Source: Thalassobaculaceae bacterium | GTDB lineage: Bacteria > Pseudomonadota > Alphaproteobacteria > Thalassobaculales > Thalassobaculaceae | NCBI GenBank assembly: GCA_029212785.1 | Contig: JARGOG010000009.1 | Coordinates: 38,909-102,908, forward strand | Direction of reading: 5' to 3' | DNA: 64,000 nucleotides | Shown: positions 1 to 9,209 of the stretch, one piece after another | Layout of the letters: every line of letters begins with the position of its first letter | Position numbering within the stretch: the first letter of the stretch is position 1 | Program-made: the position numbers and the translations under genes | Notes under the pieces: model-generated | What the model was told of the DNA's origin: nothing | Databases searched by the model: none | The model's input: only the letters and a program-made list of their open reading frames with translations

Positions 1-2
1 AT

Positions 3-2393
3 CCGCCGCTCGCGACCCGGGGGCACCGGCGCAACGGGTCGCGCGAGTTCCTGCTCGATGTGCAGAAACGGTTTCCCGACAACCTGACGATCGAACTCGA
101 CGCGCTGGCGACCCGGGTGCTGTTCGACGACCGTAACCGCGCGGTCGGTGTCGAGTACCTGAAGGGCGAGCGGCTCTACCGGGCGCATGCGGAGCCGAGC
201 GACAAGCCGGGCGAGACCCGCACGGCCCACGCGTCGCGGGAGGTGATTCTCTCCGGCGGCACCTTCAACACGCCGCAACTGCTGATGCTGTCGGGCATCG
301 GGCCGAAGGAGGAGCTCGACAAGCACGGCATCGACACCCGGGTCGACCTCCCCGGCGTCGGGCGGAACCTGCAGGACCGCTACGAGGTCGGCATGGTCTA
401 TCGCATGAAGGAGGATTGGGAGGTCCTCAAGGACGCCAAATTCTACAAGGGCGATCCGCAATACCAGCAGTGGCTGCGCAGCAAGGGCGTCTACACGACG
501 AACGGCGCGGTGCTCAGTGTCATCAAGCGCTCGGATCCGGCGCGCCCGCTTCCCGATCTGTTCTGCTTCGCCCTGCTGGGCAAGTTCCGCGGGTATTTCC
601 CGACCTACTCCAAGCTGATCGTCGAGCACCACAACTACCTGACCTGGGCGATCCTGAAGGCCCATACGAAGAACACCGCCGGCGTCATCACCCTGGATCC
701 GAAGGATCCGCTGAACCCGCGCCAGCGACCGAGCATCCATTTCCACTACTTCGAGGAAGGCAACGACACGCACGCCGAGGACCTTGAATCCGTGGTCGAC
801 GGCGTGGAGTTCGTGCGCGAGATGACCAAGGAGATCGCGCAGTTCGTCGATGAGGAGGAGTTGCCCGGACGCGATGTGACGAGCCGCGCCGACATCCGGC
901 AGTTCGTCAAGAACCATGCCTGGGGCCATCACGCGTCGTGTTCCTGCAAGATCGGCGTGCCCAGCGATCCGGAAGCGGTGCTGGACCACAATTTCCGGGT
1001 CTATGGAACGCAAGGCCTGCGGGTGGTGGACGCCTCGGTATTCCCGAAGATTCCCGGCTTCTTCATCGTCACCTCGGTCTACATGGTCGGGGAGAAGGCG
1101 GCCGACGCGATCCTCTCCGATGCCGGCCTCTTGGCGGCCCCCGCGGGGCCCACGTCGTTCTTTGGCTGGATCGGTCGCTGGCTGCGGCCGATCTGGAAAT
1201 GGACGTGGCGCACGGGGGCTGTGATCGCCGCGGTGCTGGCTCTGATCGTTGCCTCGTCCTGGTTCATCTTCGAGCCTAATTCGGTGCCGTCGGACGAGAA
1301 CCAGCTCATCAACGATACCGCCGTGCTGCTCTCGGACAAGCTGGAGGCCCAGTACACCGGCGCCCCGCGCTTCCTGCGCGACACCCATCCCAAGGCGAAT
1401 GCCTGCGTGCAGGCGGATTTCGTCGTGAACGACAACCTGCCCGAGGCGCTGAAGGCCGGCGTGTTCAAGGGCAAGCCCGACGGCAGCCGGACCTACAAGT
1501 CCTGGATCCGGTTCTCCAACGCCGCCGACGAAGTGACGCCGGACACAGTGGAGGACTTCCGCGGGATGGCCATGAAGCTGTTCGACGTCGCGGGCGAGAA
1601 GCTGCCGGTTCCGGCCCCCGACTACACGGGACCCGGTGCGGATGCGGATGACGACGACGAGAAGCACACCCAGGACTTCATGTTCATCGCCCATGACTCC
1701 TTCTTCGCGGGCAACCTGCAGCACTTCCATGACTTCTTCGCGGCGGCGGTCGCCGGTGGCAGCGCGTCGCCGAACAACCTGCCGATCATCTGGCATCTGC
1801 TCACCCATCCGCGGGGGGCGTGGAACGCGCTCACGGGGCGCAAGGTATACCCGAGCATCGCCGATATCGAATGGTTCAGCGTCGCGCCGTTCAAGTTGGG
1901 GGGCGAGGACGTGAAATACGTGGTGCTGCCCTGCGAGCGGACCCAGTTCCACCCTCCCACCGCCGACCGCAGCGACGACGACTATCTGCAGTACAGGTTG
2001 CGGGACCAGCTCGATCCGACGACCGGCAACGGCATCTGCCTGACCTTCAATATCCAGCCTCGGGCGGATGACGGCTTGCCGCTGGACAATACGCTGATTG
2101 CCTGGCCGGAAGACCGCGCGCCCTGGACCGAGGTCGCGAAGATTCACATTGGTAATCAGCGGTTTGAATCCCGCGAGCATCAGGCGTTTTGCGACAACAT
2201 CACCTTCAACCCCTGGCACAGCCTGCCGGAGCATCAACCGATCGGCGGCATCAACCGGGCTCGTCGGGACGTGATGTTCGCGCTTCAGAAGCTGCGCCTG
2301 AAGGCGAACGGCTACACCCGCTTCGAGCCGACCGGGAACGAGGTGTTCTATCCGGGAGCGCGGTTCCCGTGGACGGCGCCGAAGCCGAACTAG
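3..2393 (+). CDS. GMC oxidoreductase fused to catalase-like domain (5' end outside window)
   Basis: The frame is already open at the left edge, 19 codons before the first internal GTG at 60, so the true start and the N-terminal FAD-binding motif lie outside the window. The visible part starts inside a GMC flavoprotein (choline/alcohol dehydrogenase superfamily) with GGTFNTPQLLMLSGIG and a C-terminal domain carrying HHASCSCKIG at about residue 291 (counting from 60), whose His is the expected catalytic base, ending in GEKAADAIL. A hydrophobic stretch at 381-405 is probably a membrane segment. About 360 residues of catalase-superfamily sequence follow: DTHPK at about 441, FRGMAMKLF, then FNPWHS and GGINRAR near the end. 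A distal-type His is present, but no RxxxY proximal tyrosine motif is visible, so heme binding and catalase activity are uncertain. A patatin gene lies 40 bp downstream, probably co-transcribed. Confidence 0.85.
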   Translation, partial: PPLATRGHRRNGSREFLLDVQKRFPDNLTIELDALATRVLFDDRNRAVGVEYLKGERLYRAHAEPSDKPGETRTAHASREVILSGGTFNTPQLLMLSGIGPKEELDKHGIDTRVDLPGVGRNLQDRYEVGMVYRMKEDWEVLKDAKFYKGDPQYQQWLRSKGVYTTNGAVLSVIKRSDPARPLPDLFCFALLGKFRGYFPTYSKLIVEHHNYLTWAILKAHTKNTAGVITLDPKDPLNPRQRPSIHFHYFEEGNDTHAEDLESVVDGVEFVREMTKEIAQFVDEEELPGRDVTSRADIRQFVKNHAWGHHASCSCKIGVPSDPEAVLDHNFRVYGTQGLRVVDASVFPKIPGFFIVTSVYMVGEKAADAILSDAGLLAAPAGPTSFFGWIGRWLRPIWKWTWRTGAVIAAVLALIVASSWFIFEPNSVPSDENQLINDTAVLLSDKLEAQYTGAPRFLRDTHPKANACVQADFVVNDNLPEALKAGVFKGKPDGSRTYKSWIRFSNAADEVTPDTVEDFRGMAMKLFDVAGEKLPVPAPDYTGPGADADDDDEKHTQDFMFIAHDSFFAGNLQHFHDFFAAAVAGGSASPNNLPIIWHLLTHPRGAWNALTGRKVYPSIADIEWFSVAPFKLGGEDVKYVVLPCERTQFHPPTADRSDDDYLQYRLRDQLDPTTGNGICLTFNIQPRADDGLPLDNTLIAWPEDRAPWTEVAKIHIGNQRFESREHQAFCDNITFNPWHSLPEHQPIGGINRARRDVMFALQKLRLKANGYTRFEPTGNEVFYPGARFPWTAPKPN

Positions 2394-2433
2394 GGCTCAT
2401 GGTCCGACCGTCATGTCATCGAGGGAGGGGCGC

Positions 2434-5301
2434 ATGGAGCCATTATCCGTCGAACAGGTGCTCGCCGAGGAGGCGGCGCAGATCCATGGCGTCACCCAGG
2501 GCGAGGCCACCGATGCCCTGACACGGCTCGCGGCCTGCCTGGAGGGCGATCTCGACCGTCAGGACAAGGGAGCTGACAGTCGCAGCGGCGAGGATGAGGA
2601 CGCCCATGTGGTGGCCGATCGCAAGGCGTTCTACCGGCATCTGAACGCCCTCAACAGCACGGCCCTGTGCTGTTCCGGCGGCGGAATCCGCAGCGCCACC
2701 TTCTGCCTGGGCGTGATCCAGGCGTTGGCCATGCACAAGGTGCCGGCCGGGTCCGACGGCACGCCGTCCGAGGAAGGGGCGGATCCCGCCGACACCACGT
2801 TGCTGGGCCGGTTCCACTATCTTTCCACGGTGTCCGGCGGCGGGTTCATCGGATCGTGGCTATCCGCCTGGCGCCACCACGACGACTTCCCGAACGTCTA
2901 CCGAAATCTTGTCGGTCGGCCCGACGGCCCGAACATGGAACCGCCGGAAATCTCGTGGCTCAGGGCTTACAGCAACTACCTGACGCCGCGGGTCGGACTG
3001 TTCTCCGCGGATACCTGGGCCGGCGTGGCGATCTATGTCCGAAACCTGATCCTGAACTGGTTCGTGATCGTTCCGGTGGTCGCCTTCGTCCTGCTGTTGC
3101 TGAAGATGACCGCGACCTTCGCCGTCGCGATCTCCCATATCGATCATGTCTGGTGGCCGCAGTTCCTGGTCCTCGGAGCCGGCATCGCTTGCCTCGTAGC
3201 CGCGCAGGCCTTCACCACGCGCCATCGTCCGACGCGCCGACCGCCGCCCGGCTCATCCGGCGACGGGGTGGGGACGGATGCCGACGACACGGTGTTCCTC
3301 AAGGGCGATCTGGTCTGGAGCCTACTCTCCGCGGTGGCACTGACCAGCTTCCTGACATCTTCCCTGGGCACCCGGCTGATCGCCGGGTCTGCGGTCTATC
3401 AGGTGATACTGGCCGGCGCGGCCCTCGGCGCCGTGATCTTCGCGGTCGGCTGGCTGGCCGGGCGGTCGGCCCGGTTCGATGTCTTGGACCTGGCTCATTG
3501 GGCGTTGTCCGGTCTGGTCTATGGCGGTCTGGTCGGCCTCGGTGCCGTTCTCTTCACCCAGCTCGGCCCCCATCTGGGCGAGGACCAGGATTGGAACTGG
3601 ATCATCCTGGTGCCGATCATCTTCGGAGTGCCCTGGGTGCTCGCCGCGCAGCTCTTCGCCGAGATGATCTTCGTCGGTCTGATCAGCTACGAGATCAATT
3701 CCGATGCCGATCGCGAGTGGCTTGGTCGGGCGGCCGGCTGGGTGGCGGCGACCGCCATCGTGTGGATGGTCGTGACCTTCATCGCCTTCGCCGGTGCCCA
3801 TTTTCTGGTGGTCGTCATCGATGCCCGCACGCTGGTCACTCATATCGGCTCGGCTGGCGGTCTGGCCGGTATTGCCACGGCCTGGCTCGGCCGGAACGAG
3901 GGCGAGAACGGTGGCGGCGGTTCGGGCGGGGGTGTCAGGGCGGTGGCGGCGGAAATCGCCATCGCCATCGCCGGGCCGGTGCTCGCGATCGTTCTCGTGG
4001 CCGGTACGTCCGGGGTGCTGGACAAGCTGCTCCTCGGCGACTCGCTCGTAAACGGCCTGATCCGGCCCGGTATGAGCACCGCGGAGATCGTGTTCTGGCT
4101 GACAGTGGGCCTGGCGACGACCGGCGCCCTGGCGGCCATCGCATCGCGGAACGTGAACATCAACCGCTTCTCGCCCCATGCTCTCTACCGCAACCGGTTG
4201 ATCCGGGCTTATCTCGGGGCATCGCGCCAGCGGCGCCGGCCGGACCGCTTCACCGGCTTCGATGCCGCCGACAACATCCCGGTGCACACCCTGTGGCCGC
4301 CGAAGCCCCGGCCCGACGGCCGCATCGACCGCTGCCTGTTCCACGTCGTCAACATCACCCTCGACATCGTCGACACATCCCGCCTGGCCTGGCAGCAGCG
4401 CAAGGCCGCGTCGTTCACCGTCAGCGCGCTGCATTCCGGCGCCGCCTACAAGGGATATCGTCCGAGCCGGGACTATGCCGGGCCCCGGCCGCCCTATGGC
4501 ATATCGCTCGGCACGGCGGTGGCGATCTCCGGCGCCGCGGCAAGCCCGAACATGGGATCGCGCTCCTCGCCGTCGATCACGCTGCTGTTCGCATTGCTGA
4601 ATGTCCGGCTGGGCTGGTGGCTCGGAAATCCGGGCAAGGAGGGGGCAAGGACCTACAAGATGGAAGGGCCCGCCACCGCGATCCGACCGCTCCTGGAAGA
4701 GACCCTCGGGCTGACCACCGGCAGCAACCCCTATGTCTATCTCTCGGATGGCGGACATTTCGAGAATCTCGGGATCTACGAGATGGTCCGGCGCCGGTGC
4801 CGGTTCATTCTGGCGATCGATGCCGGCCGCGATCCCGATTTCACCTTCGAGGATCTCGGCAATGCGGTGCGCAAGACCTTCATCGACCTCGGAGTGCGGA
4901 TCACCCTGCCGGGGCTCGACGCTCTGCGGAACCACCCAACCGCCCAGGACCTCGCCGTCGACGGCCGGGACATTCCCTACTACGCGATCGGCACGATCGA
5001 CTATCGCGCGGCGGACGGACCGGATTGCGAGAACGGGGTGCTGCTGTATGTGAAGCCGGCCATCCACGGCACCGACAGCGAAGGCGCCGGCGTGCGCAGT
5101 TACGCGGCGGCCAATCCGACCTTCCCGCACCAGTCGACGTCGGATCAATGGTTCGACGAGTCCCAGTTCGAGAGCTACCGCTCGCTCGGCCTCGACATCA
5201 TGAACGATATTCTGGCTCGCGATCGCGACATCAAAGTGACTCCGGAGCGGACTTTGAACCAGTTCCTGGCGACGCTGGCCCCGACGACCGACGCCGTCTG
5301 A
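2434..5301 (+). CDS. Integral membrane patatin-like phospholipase
   Basis: This is a 955-residue protein of the patatin family (Ser-Asp dyad lipid acyl hydrolases). The oxyanion loop GGGIRS lies at about residues 82-87, the nucleophile elbow STVSGGGFIGS at about 130-140, and the catalytic Asp in LSDGGHFENLG at about 771. Between elbow and Asp there are many hydrophobic segments (roughly residues 195-590), so the catalytic halves are separated by a multi-pass membrane region, an unusual layout. The ATG at 2434 is chosen because GAGGGAGGGG sits just before it; an in-frame ATG at 2413 has no such site. The gene follows the GMC-catalase fusion closely and probably shares its transcript. The lipid substrate is unknown; acting on membrane lipids at the inner membrane is inference. 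Confidence 0.85.
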   Translation: MEPLSVEQVLAEEAAQIHGVTQGEATDALTRLAACLEGDLDRQDKGADSRSGEDEDAHVVADRKAFYRHLNALNSTALCCSGGGIRSATFCLGVIQALAMHKVPAGSDGTPSEEGADPADTTLLGRFHYLSTVSGGGFIGSWLSAWRHHDDFPNVYRNLVGRPDGPNMEPPEISWLRAYSNYLTPRVGLFSADTWAGVAIYVRNLILNWFVIVPVVAFVLLLLKMTATFAVAISHIDHVWWPQFLVLGAGIACLVAAQAFTTRHRPTRRPPPGSSGDGVGTDADDTVFLKGDLVWSLLSAVALTSFLTSSLGTRLIAGSAVYQVILAGAALGAVIFAVGWLAGRSARFDVLDLAHWALSGLVYGGLVGLGAVLFTQLGPHLGEDQDWNWIILVPIIFGVPWVLAAQLFAEMIFVGLISYEINSDADREWLGRAAGWVAATAIVWMVVTFIAFAGAHFLVVVIDARTLVTHIGSAGGLAGIATAWLGRNEGENGGGGSGGGVRAVAAEIAIAIAGPVLAIVLVAGTSGVLDKLLLGDSLVNGLIRPGMSTAEIVFWLTVGLATTGALAAIASRNVNINRFSPHALYRNRLIRAYLGASRQRRRPDRFTGFDAADNIPVHTLWPPKPRPDGRIDRCLFHVVNITLDIVDTSRLAWQQRKAASFTVSALHSGAAYKGYRPSRDYAGPRPPYGISLGTAVAISGAAASPNMGSRSSPSITLLFALLNVRLGWWLGNPGKEGARTYKMEGPATAIRPLLEETLGLTTGSNPYVYLSDGGHFENLGIYEMVRRRCRFILAIDAGRDPDFTFEDLGNAVRKTFIDLGVRITLPGLDALRNHPTAQDLAVDGRDIPYYAIGTIDYRAADGPDCENGVLLYVKPAIHGTDSEGAGVRSYAAANPTFPHQSTSDQWFDESQFESYRSLGLDIMNDILARDRDIKVTPERTLNQFLATLAPTTDAV

Positions 5302-5332
5302 GCGTCGATTGCCGTCTGTCCCCGGAAACGAC

Positions 5333-6109
5333 CTAATCCCGAGGGACGATGATCGAGCGGTCCGCGGTCGGGTGGTCGAGCGCGTGGACCTGCATGTCGA
5401 ACAAAGTTTCGATCTGGTCGGGCGCAAGGCGCTCGCCGGGCTCGGTGGCGAAGGCCAGTCGGCCGTCACGCATGCCGATCACACGATCCGCGTAGAGCGA
5501 GGCGAGGGTGATGTCGTGCAGCACCATGACGACCGTGATACCCGTCTCCCGGTTCAGCCGCCGGACCAGCCGCAGCACGTCGACCTGGTGGGGTGGGTCG
5601 AGATAGGTGGTCGGTTCATCGAGCAGCAGGATCGACGTCTCCTGCGCGAGCGCGAGCGCGATCCAGGCCCGTTGGCGCTGCCCGCCGGATAGACGGTCGA
5701 CGCGCCGGTGTTCGAAGGCGGTCAGGCCGACCCGCTCGATCGCCCGGTCGACAGCCGCGTGATCCGCCTTCGACAGCAGACCGAACCGGCCCTGATGCGG
5801 AGTCCGGCCGCGGGTCACCAGGGCGCGCACGCGGATGCCTTCCGGCGTCTGCGGTGCTTGCGGCAGAAAGCCGAGGCGGCGTGCGCGGGTGCGGGCATCG
5901 ATGTCCCACAGATCCCGCCCGTCCAGGGTCACGCCGCCCTCCGTGGGACGCACGATCCGGGCGAATGTCCGCAGGAGGGTCGATTTCCCGCAGCCGTTAG
6001 GACCGATGATCGCGGTGACGCCGCCGTCGGCGATGGCGAGGTCAATTCCGTGGAGCACCGCGCGTCCGGCCAGTTCGACCCGCAACCCGCTGGCTTCGAG
6101 ACCTGTCAT
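5333..6109 (-). CDS. Iron-siderophore ABC transporter, ATP-binding protein (set A)
   Basis: A 258-residue cytoplasmic ATPase of the FecE/FepC/FhuC type. It shows Walker A GPNGCGKST at about residues 37-45, the signature LSGGQRQRAW, and Walker B LLLDEPTTYLD followed by the H-loop VLHD. It is the last gene of the set A operon on the minus strand (binding protein, permease, permease, ATPase); its start overlaps the permease stop by 4 bp, which indicates translational coupling. It energises uptake of a ferric siderophore or heme-type ligand across the inner membrane. It converges with the patatin gene 31 bp away. The exact ligand cannot be read from sequence. Confidence 0.93.
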   Translation of the reverse strand: MTGLEASGLRVELAGRAVLHGIDLAIADGGVTAIIGPNGCGKSTLLRTFARIVRPTEGGVTLDGRDLWDIDARTRARRLGFLPQAPQTPEGIRVRALVTRGRTPHQGRFGLLSKADHAAVDRAIERVGLTAFEHRRVDRLSGGQRQRAWIALALAQETSILLLDEPTTYLDPPHQVDVLRLVRRLNRETGITVVMVLHDITLASLYADRVIGMRDGRLAFATEPGERLAPDQIETLFDMQVHALDHPTADRSIIVPRD

Positions 6110-7071
6110 TTGCGGTCGACCTCCAGGCGCAGAAGCAGCGCCAGCATGGCCGGCGCGCCGATCAGGGCGGTGTAGATTCCGGCGGGAAGCCGGGTTCCGG
6201 CGACGGGCAGGCCGGCCAAGGCATCGGCCCCGAGGGCGAGAGTGGCGCCGACCAGGGCGGCGAGGCCGAGAACCGTGCCGGGCCGCCCGGCGGCGAGACG
6301 GGCGATCGGCCCCGCGAGAAAGGCGATGAACGGGACCGGTCCGGCGACGGCGACGCTTATGGCCACCAGTCCCGTCGCGCAGGCGGTGACCGCGAGCCGC
6401 ACCCGGTTCGGCTCGAGACCGAGCGTGATCGCGACGTCGTCACCGTGCTCGAGCCGATCGACGGCGACCGCGTAGGCCGCCAGAACGCCGGCGCCGATGA
6501 GTGCTGTGACACTCATGATGCCGGCTGTCCGCCAGTCTGCCGAGGCGAAGGATCCGGTCAGGAACCGTGTCGTCTCGGTCGCCAGCACGCCGGGGCTGAG
6601 ACTCAGGAGAATGTCGGTGGCGGTGGTCAGGATCAGGGTGAGCGAGACGCCGACCAGGATCAGCGCCAGCGGCGAGACGCCGTCGCGCCAGGCAAGGCTC
6701 ATCACCAGCAGCGCGGCCAGAGCACCGCCCGCCAGCGCGCCCGGCATGGCCGCCGCGATGTCGCCGAAGATCACGATGCCGACGGCCGCACCGGTGGAGG
6801 CGCCGGCGCCGAAGCCGATGATGTCCGGCGAGGCGAGCGGGTTGCGGAGCATGACCTGCAGCACCGTACCCGCCATGCCGAGAGCGGCACCGGTCGCCAA
6901 AGCCAGGATCAGACGCGGGCCCCGGAAATGCAGGAGGATCGCTCGCTCCGGCTCGATACCGGCGAAGGCGGCTGCCAGATCGGGCGCCGGATCGCCGCCG
7001 ATCAGGCGCCAGACCATGAGGGCGATCAGGGTGGCCGCAGCGACGGCGGTTGAGATCAGGGCTCGGTTCAT
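6106..7071 (-). CDS. FecCD-family iron-siderophore permease (set A, second)
   Basis: A 321-residue, strongly hydrophobic inner-membrane permease of the FecCD (BtuC-like) family. Family landmarks are the RGPRLILALATGAALGMAG segment near the N-terminus, RNPLASPDIIGFGAGAS (the usual NPLAxPxxLG motif), and GPVPFIAFLAGPIARL close to the C-terminal half. It overlaps the upstream permease by 4 bp and the downstream ATPase by 4 bp. With the 7068-8063 permease it would form a heterodimeric channel. The position matching the usual VGLVxPH motif reads FIAFLAGPIAR, so the commonly conserved Pro-His is changed here. Confidence 0.92.
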   Translation of the reverse strand: MNRALISTAVAAATLIALMVWRLIGGDPAPDLAAAFAGIEPERAILLHFRGPRLILALATGAALGMAGTVLQVMLRNPLASPDIIGFGAGASTGAAVGIVIFGDIAAAMPGALAGGALAALLVMSLAWRDGVSPLALILVGVSLTLILTTATDILLSLSPGVLATETTRFLTGSFASADWRTAGIMSVTALIGAGVLAAYAVAVDRLEHGDDVAITLGLEPNRVRLAVTACATGLVAISVAVAGPVPFIAFLAGPIARLAAGRPGTVLGLAALVGATLALGADALAGLPVAGTRLPAGIYTALIGAPAMLALLLRLEVDRK

Positions 7072-8063
7072 GCCGGGTTCCGCGCCTCCCGTCGCACCAG
7101 CCAGATCAGAAACCCGCCACCGATCAAGGCGACGCCGAGCCCCGCCTCAAGGGCGACGCCCGGGACGATGATCCGTCCGGCGATGTCGGCGACCAGCACC
7201 AACGCCGCGCCAAAGCCTCCCGACAAAGCCATCAGGCCGAGTGCGCTCTGCGCCGCGAGCGCGCGGGCAAGATGCGGGGCGACGAGGCCGACGAAGGTCA
7301 GCGGTCCGGCCACGAGCACTGCGGCCGTGGACAGGACGCCGACCGCCGCCAGCGTCAATCCGCGCGCGGCCGCCAGATTGACGCCGAGGGCGCTGGCCAG
7401 GTCGTCGCCAAGGGCCAGGGTGTCGAGTTTCAGGGCGGCCGGGACCGCCAGGGCGATTCCGATCGCGGCCACGGGCAAGGCAACGCCAAGTGCCTCGAAC
7501 CCGGTTCGGTCGAGGACGCCGACGCTCCAGCTGCGAAACGTGTCGAGCGCAAACGGGTCGAGCAGGATCAGCCCACGCAGTACGGCGGCGAGGAACGCGG
7601 TCAGGGCGGCGCCCGCGAGGATCAGGGTCAGCGGCGAGCGGGATGACGCGCCAACCGACCAGACGACCGCCAGGGCGAGAAAGGCGCCGAGCAGGGTCGG
7701 GACGATCAGGGCGGCGGGTGGAACTGGGCCGACCAGCCAGACGGTCGTCACGATCGCCAGTGCCGCGCCCGAGTTGACGCCGAGCAGACCCGGATCGGCG
7801 AGCGGGTTGCGCGTCAGCGTCTGTAGCAAGGCGCCGGCGATGCCGAGCGCGCTCCCGGCGATCAGCGCGCCCAGAGTGCGCGGCAGACGCATCTCCCGGA
7901 CAACGATACCGGCGGCATCTTCGGCCGCGGGCGGCGTGACCAGGGAAGCGAGGTCGACGATACCTATGCCCGACCGCGCGCCCAGCAACAGCGAGGCGAG
8001 GCAGAGTGCCGCCAGGGCGAGGATGCCCGCGGCCGCCGTTGCCAGAATGCGGGATTGGGTCAT
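7068..8063 (-). CDS. FecCD-family iron-siderophore permease (set A, first)
   Basis: A 331-residue multi-pass inner-membrane permease of the FecCD family. It carries MRLPRTLGALIAGSALGIAG, the RNPLADPGLLGVNSGA motif and GLVAPHLAR, all typical of siderophore and B12 importers. The start overlaps the stop of the binding-protein gene by 4 bp, so the four set A genes form one tight operon read leftward from about 9058. Ligand specificity is not visible. The family usually has 9-10 transmembrane helices per subunit and the hydrophobicity here fits that. Confidence 0.93.
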   Translation of the reverse strand: MTQSRILATAAAGILALAALCLASLLLGARSGIGIVDLASLVTPPAAEDAAGIVVREMRLPRTLGALIAGSALGIAGALLQTLTRNPLADPGLLGVNSGAALAIVTTVWLVGPVPPAALIVPTLLGAFLALAVVWSVGASSRSPLTLILAGAALTAFLAAVLRGLILLDPFALDTFRSWSVGVLDRTGFEALGVALPVAAIGIALAVPAALKLDTLALGDDLASALGVNLAAARGLTLAAVGVLSTAAVLVAGPLTFVGLVAPHLARALAAQSALGLMALSGGFGAALVLVADIAGRIIVPGVALEAGLGVALIGGGFLIWLVRREARNPA

Positions 8064-9058
8064 GGACGTCCCCCGGCCGCCGGTGCGCCAGGGACGGGTG
8101 TGGCCGGGTCACCGTCGAAGGCGGCCTCCAGCAGCGGCACCAGACGGTCGAGCGCATAGGGGATGCTAAGCGGGCTAGCATAGCTGAGCGCCGCCGAGAG
8201 GTCAGGGTCGGCGACGATCTCACGCCCCTCGCGGGCGGCCCGCATGGCGTGTCGCAGCGGGTGGTCGAGGACGGAGGCCATGCCGCCGCCGAAATCGAGC
8301 CAGAGCAGAATGTCGGCATCGAGCGGCGCCGTCAGCTCGCGATCGAGTGTCAGAAAGAATCCACCGAGCGATAGCGCGCGGGCCGATGCGGGCATCCGGA
8401 ACCCGAGCCGGCGCATCAGCGTCATCCGCGGGTCTGACCACGTATAGATCGACGGTCCGTCTGGCCCGGCGACCACCGCCGTCGCCCCTTGCCATTCCGG
8501 ATGGGCCGCCCGGATCGCCGCGATCCGCTGCTCGAGACGGGCGATCGCGGCGTGTGCCACCTCGCGCCGCCCGGTGGCCCGGCCCGCGCCGATCAGCATG
8601 TCGCGCCAGGTCGCGGCGAAGGCGTCCCGTGCGTCCAGCGGCGGGAGCGTCGGCGCCACATGGGAGATGGCGGCATACTGGGCACGGGTGATCCCGGAAT
8701 ACATCGCCTCGACGAGATCCGGCCGCAGCCGGGCGACGGTCTCGGCATCAATCTCGCCGCGCAGGACGACGGGCCGCGCGGCCTTCGGCAGTCGCGCCGA
8801 GGCCCAGGGCCACAATCCGTTGTCGTCCCCGCCATACCAGGCCCGATAGGCGATCGGGACGACACCCAGGGCGAGGAAGGTGTCCACCCCCGTGAGCGAG
8901 AGGGTGACGATCCGCTCGGGGCGAGCGTCGACACGGGTTTCGCCCCAGCGGTGTTCGATCACCGTGTCGGCGGTCTCGGCGGCGGCGCAGGGAACCGCGC
9001 CGAGGCACAGCGCCGCCGTCACGCAGCCGACCGCAGCCATCCGCCGATGTTTCCTCAT
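8060..9058 (-). CDS. Periplasmic iron-siderophore binding protein (set A)
   Basis: A 332-residue cluster III (FecB/FhuD-like) substrate-binding protein. The N-terminus (MRKHRRMAAVGCVTAALCLG, then CAAAE) is a Sec signal peptide. The mature part shows PERIVTLSLTGVDTFLALGV and LRPDLVEAM, family hallmarks. It is the first gene of the set A operon, with the permease overlapping by 4 bp. A candidate Fur box (9117-9139) lies about 60-80 bp upstream in the region shared with the divergent AraC gene, so iron repression is likely. Ferric hydroxamate or another siderophore would fit; heme or B12 cannot be excluded by eye. Confidence 0.9.
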   Translation of the reverse strand: MRKHRRMAAVGCVTAALCLGAVPCAAAETADTVIEHRWGETRVDARPERIVTLSLTGVDTFLALGVVPIAYRAWYGGDDNGLWPWASARLPKAARPVVLRGEIDAETVARLRPDLVEAMYSGITRAQYAAISHVAPTLPPLDARDAFAATWRDMLIGAGRATGRREVAHAAIARLEQRIAAIRAAHPEWQGATAVVAGPDGPSIYTWSDPRMTLMRRLGFRMPASARALSLGGFFLTLDRELTAPLDADILLWLDFGGGMASVLDHPLRHAMRAAREGREIVADPDLSAALSYASPLSIPYALDRLVPLLEAAFDGDPATPVPGAPAAGGRP

Positions 9059-9116
9059 GCGTGCTCCGCCGGACGTCGATGATCAAGTTCTTCCGTTCGG
9101 GAGGGCTGTAGCACAT

Positions 9117-9139
9117 AATGCGAATCGTTCTCATTCGCA
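9117..9139. promoter_or_regulatory. Candidate Fur box between set A iron operon and AraC gene
   Basis: A 7-bp perfect inverted repeat, TGCGAAT at 9119-9125 and ATTCGCA at 9133-9139, flanks CGTTCTC. Read on the minus strand, the 23-bp site matches the site at 18619-18641 at 21 of 23 positions, including GAATGAGAA. It lies in the only intergenic space between the set A operon and the divergent AraC regulator. Fur control is inference from similarity to known NATWAT/GAGAAT-type Fur boxes. Confidence 0.7.
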
Positions 9140-9209
9140 AAATTGTCGCGTATCGTGGGAACGGTATGCAGTCGCAGCGGCGGAGCGGGCGTTGGAGTTC
9201 AAGCCAAGG

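Noticed and set aside
3322..5469. A 715-codon open frame antisense to the patatin gene, and an 889-codon frame on the same strand
   Set aside because: Both are typical of very GC-rich genes, where stops are rare in other frames; their translations are low-complexity Arg/Ala/Gly-rich with no domain, while the patatin frame has clear motifs.
8880..9209. N-terminal extension of the AraC protein
   Set aside because: It would overlap the opposite binding-protein gene and the Fur box; no family homology is visible in it.
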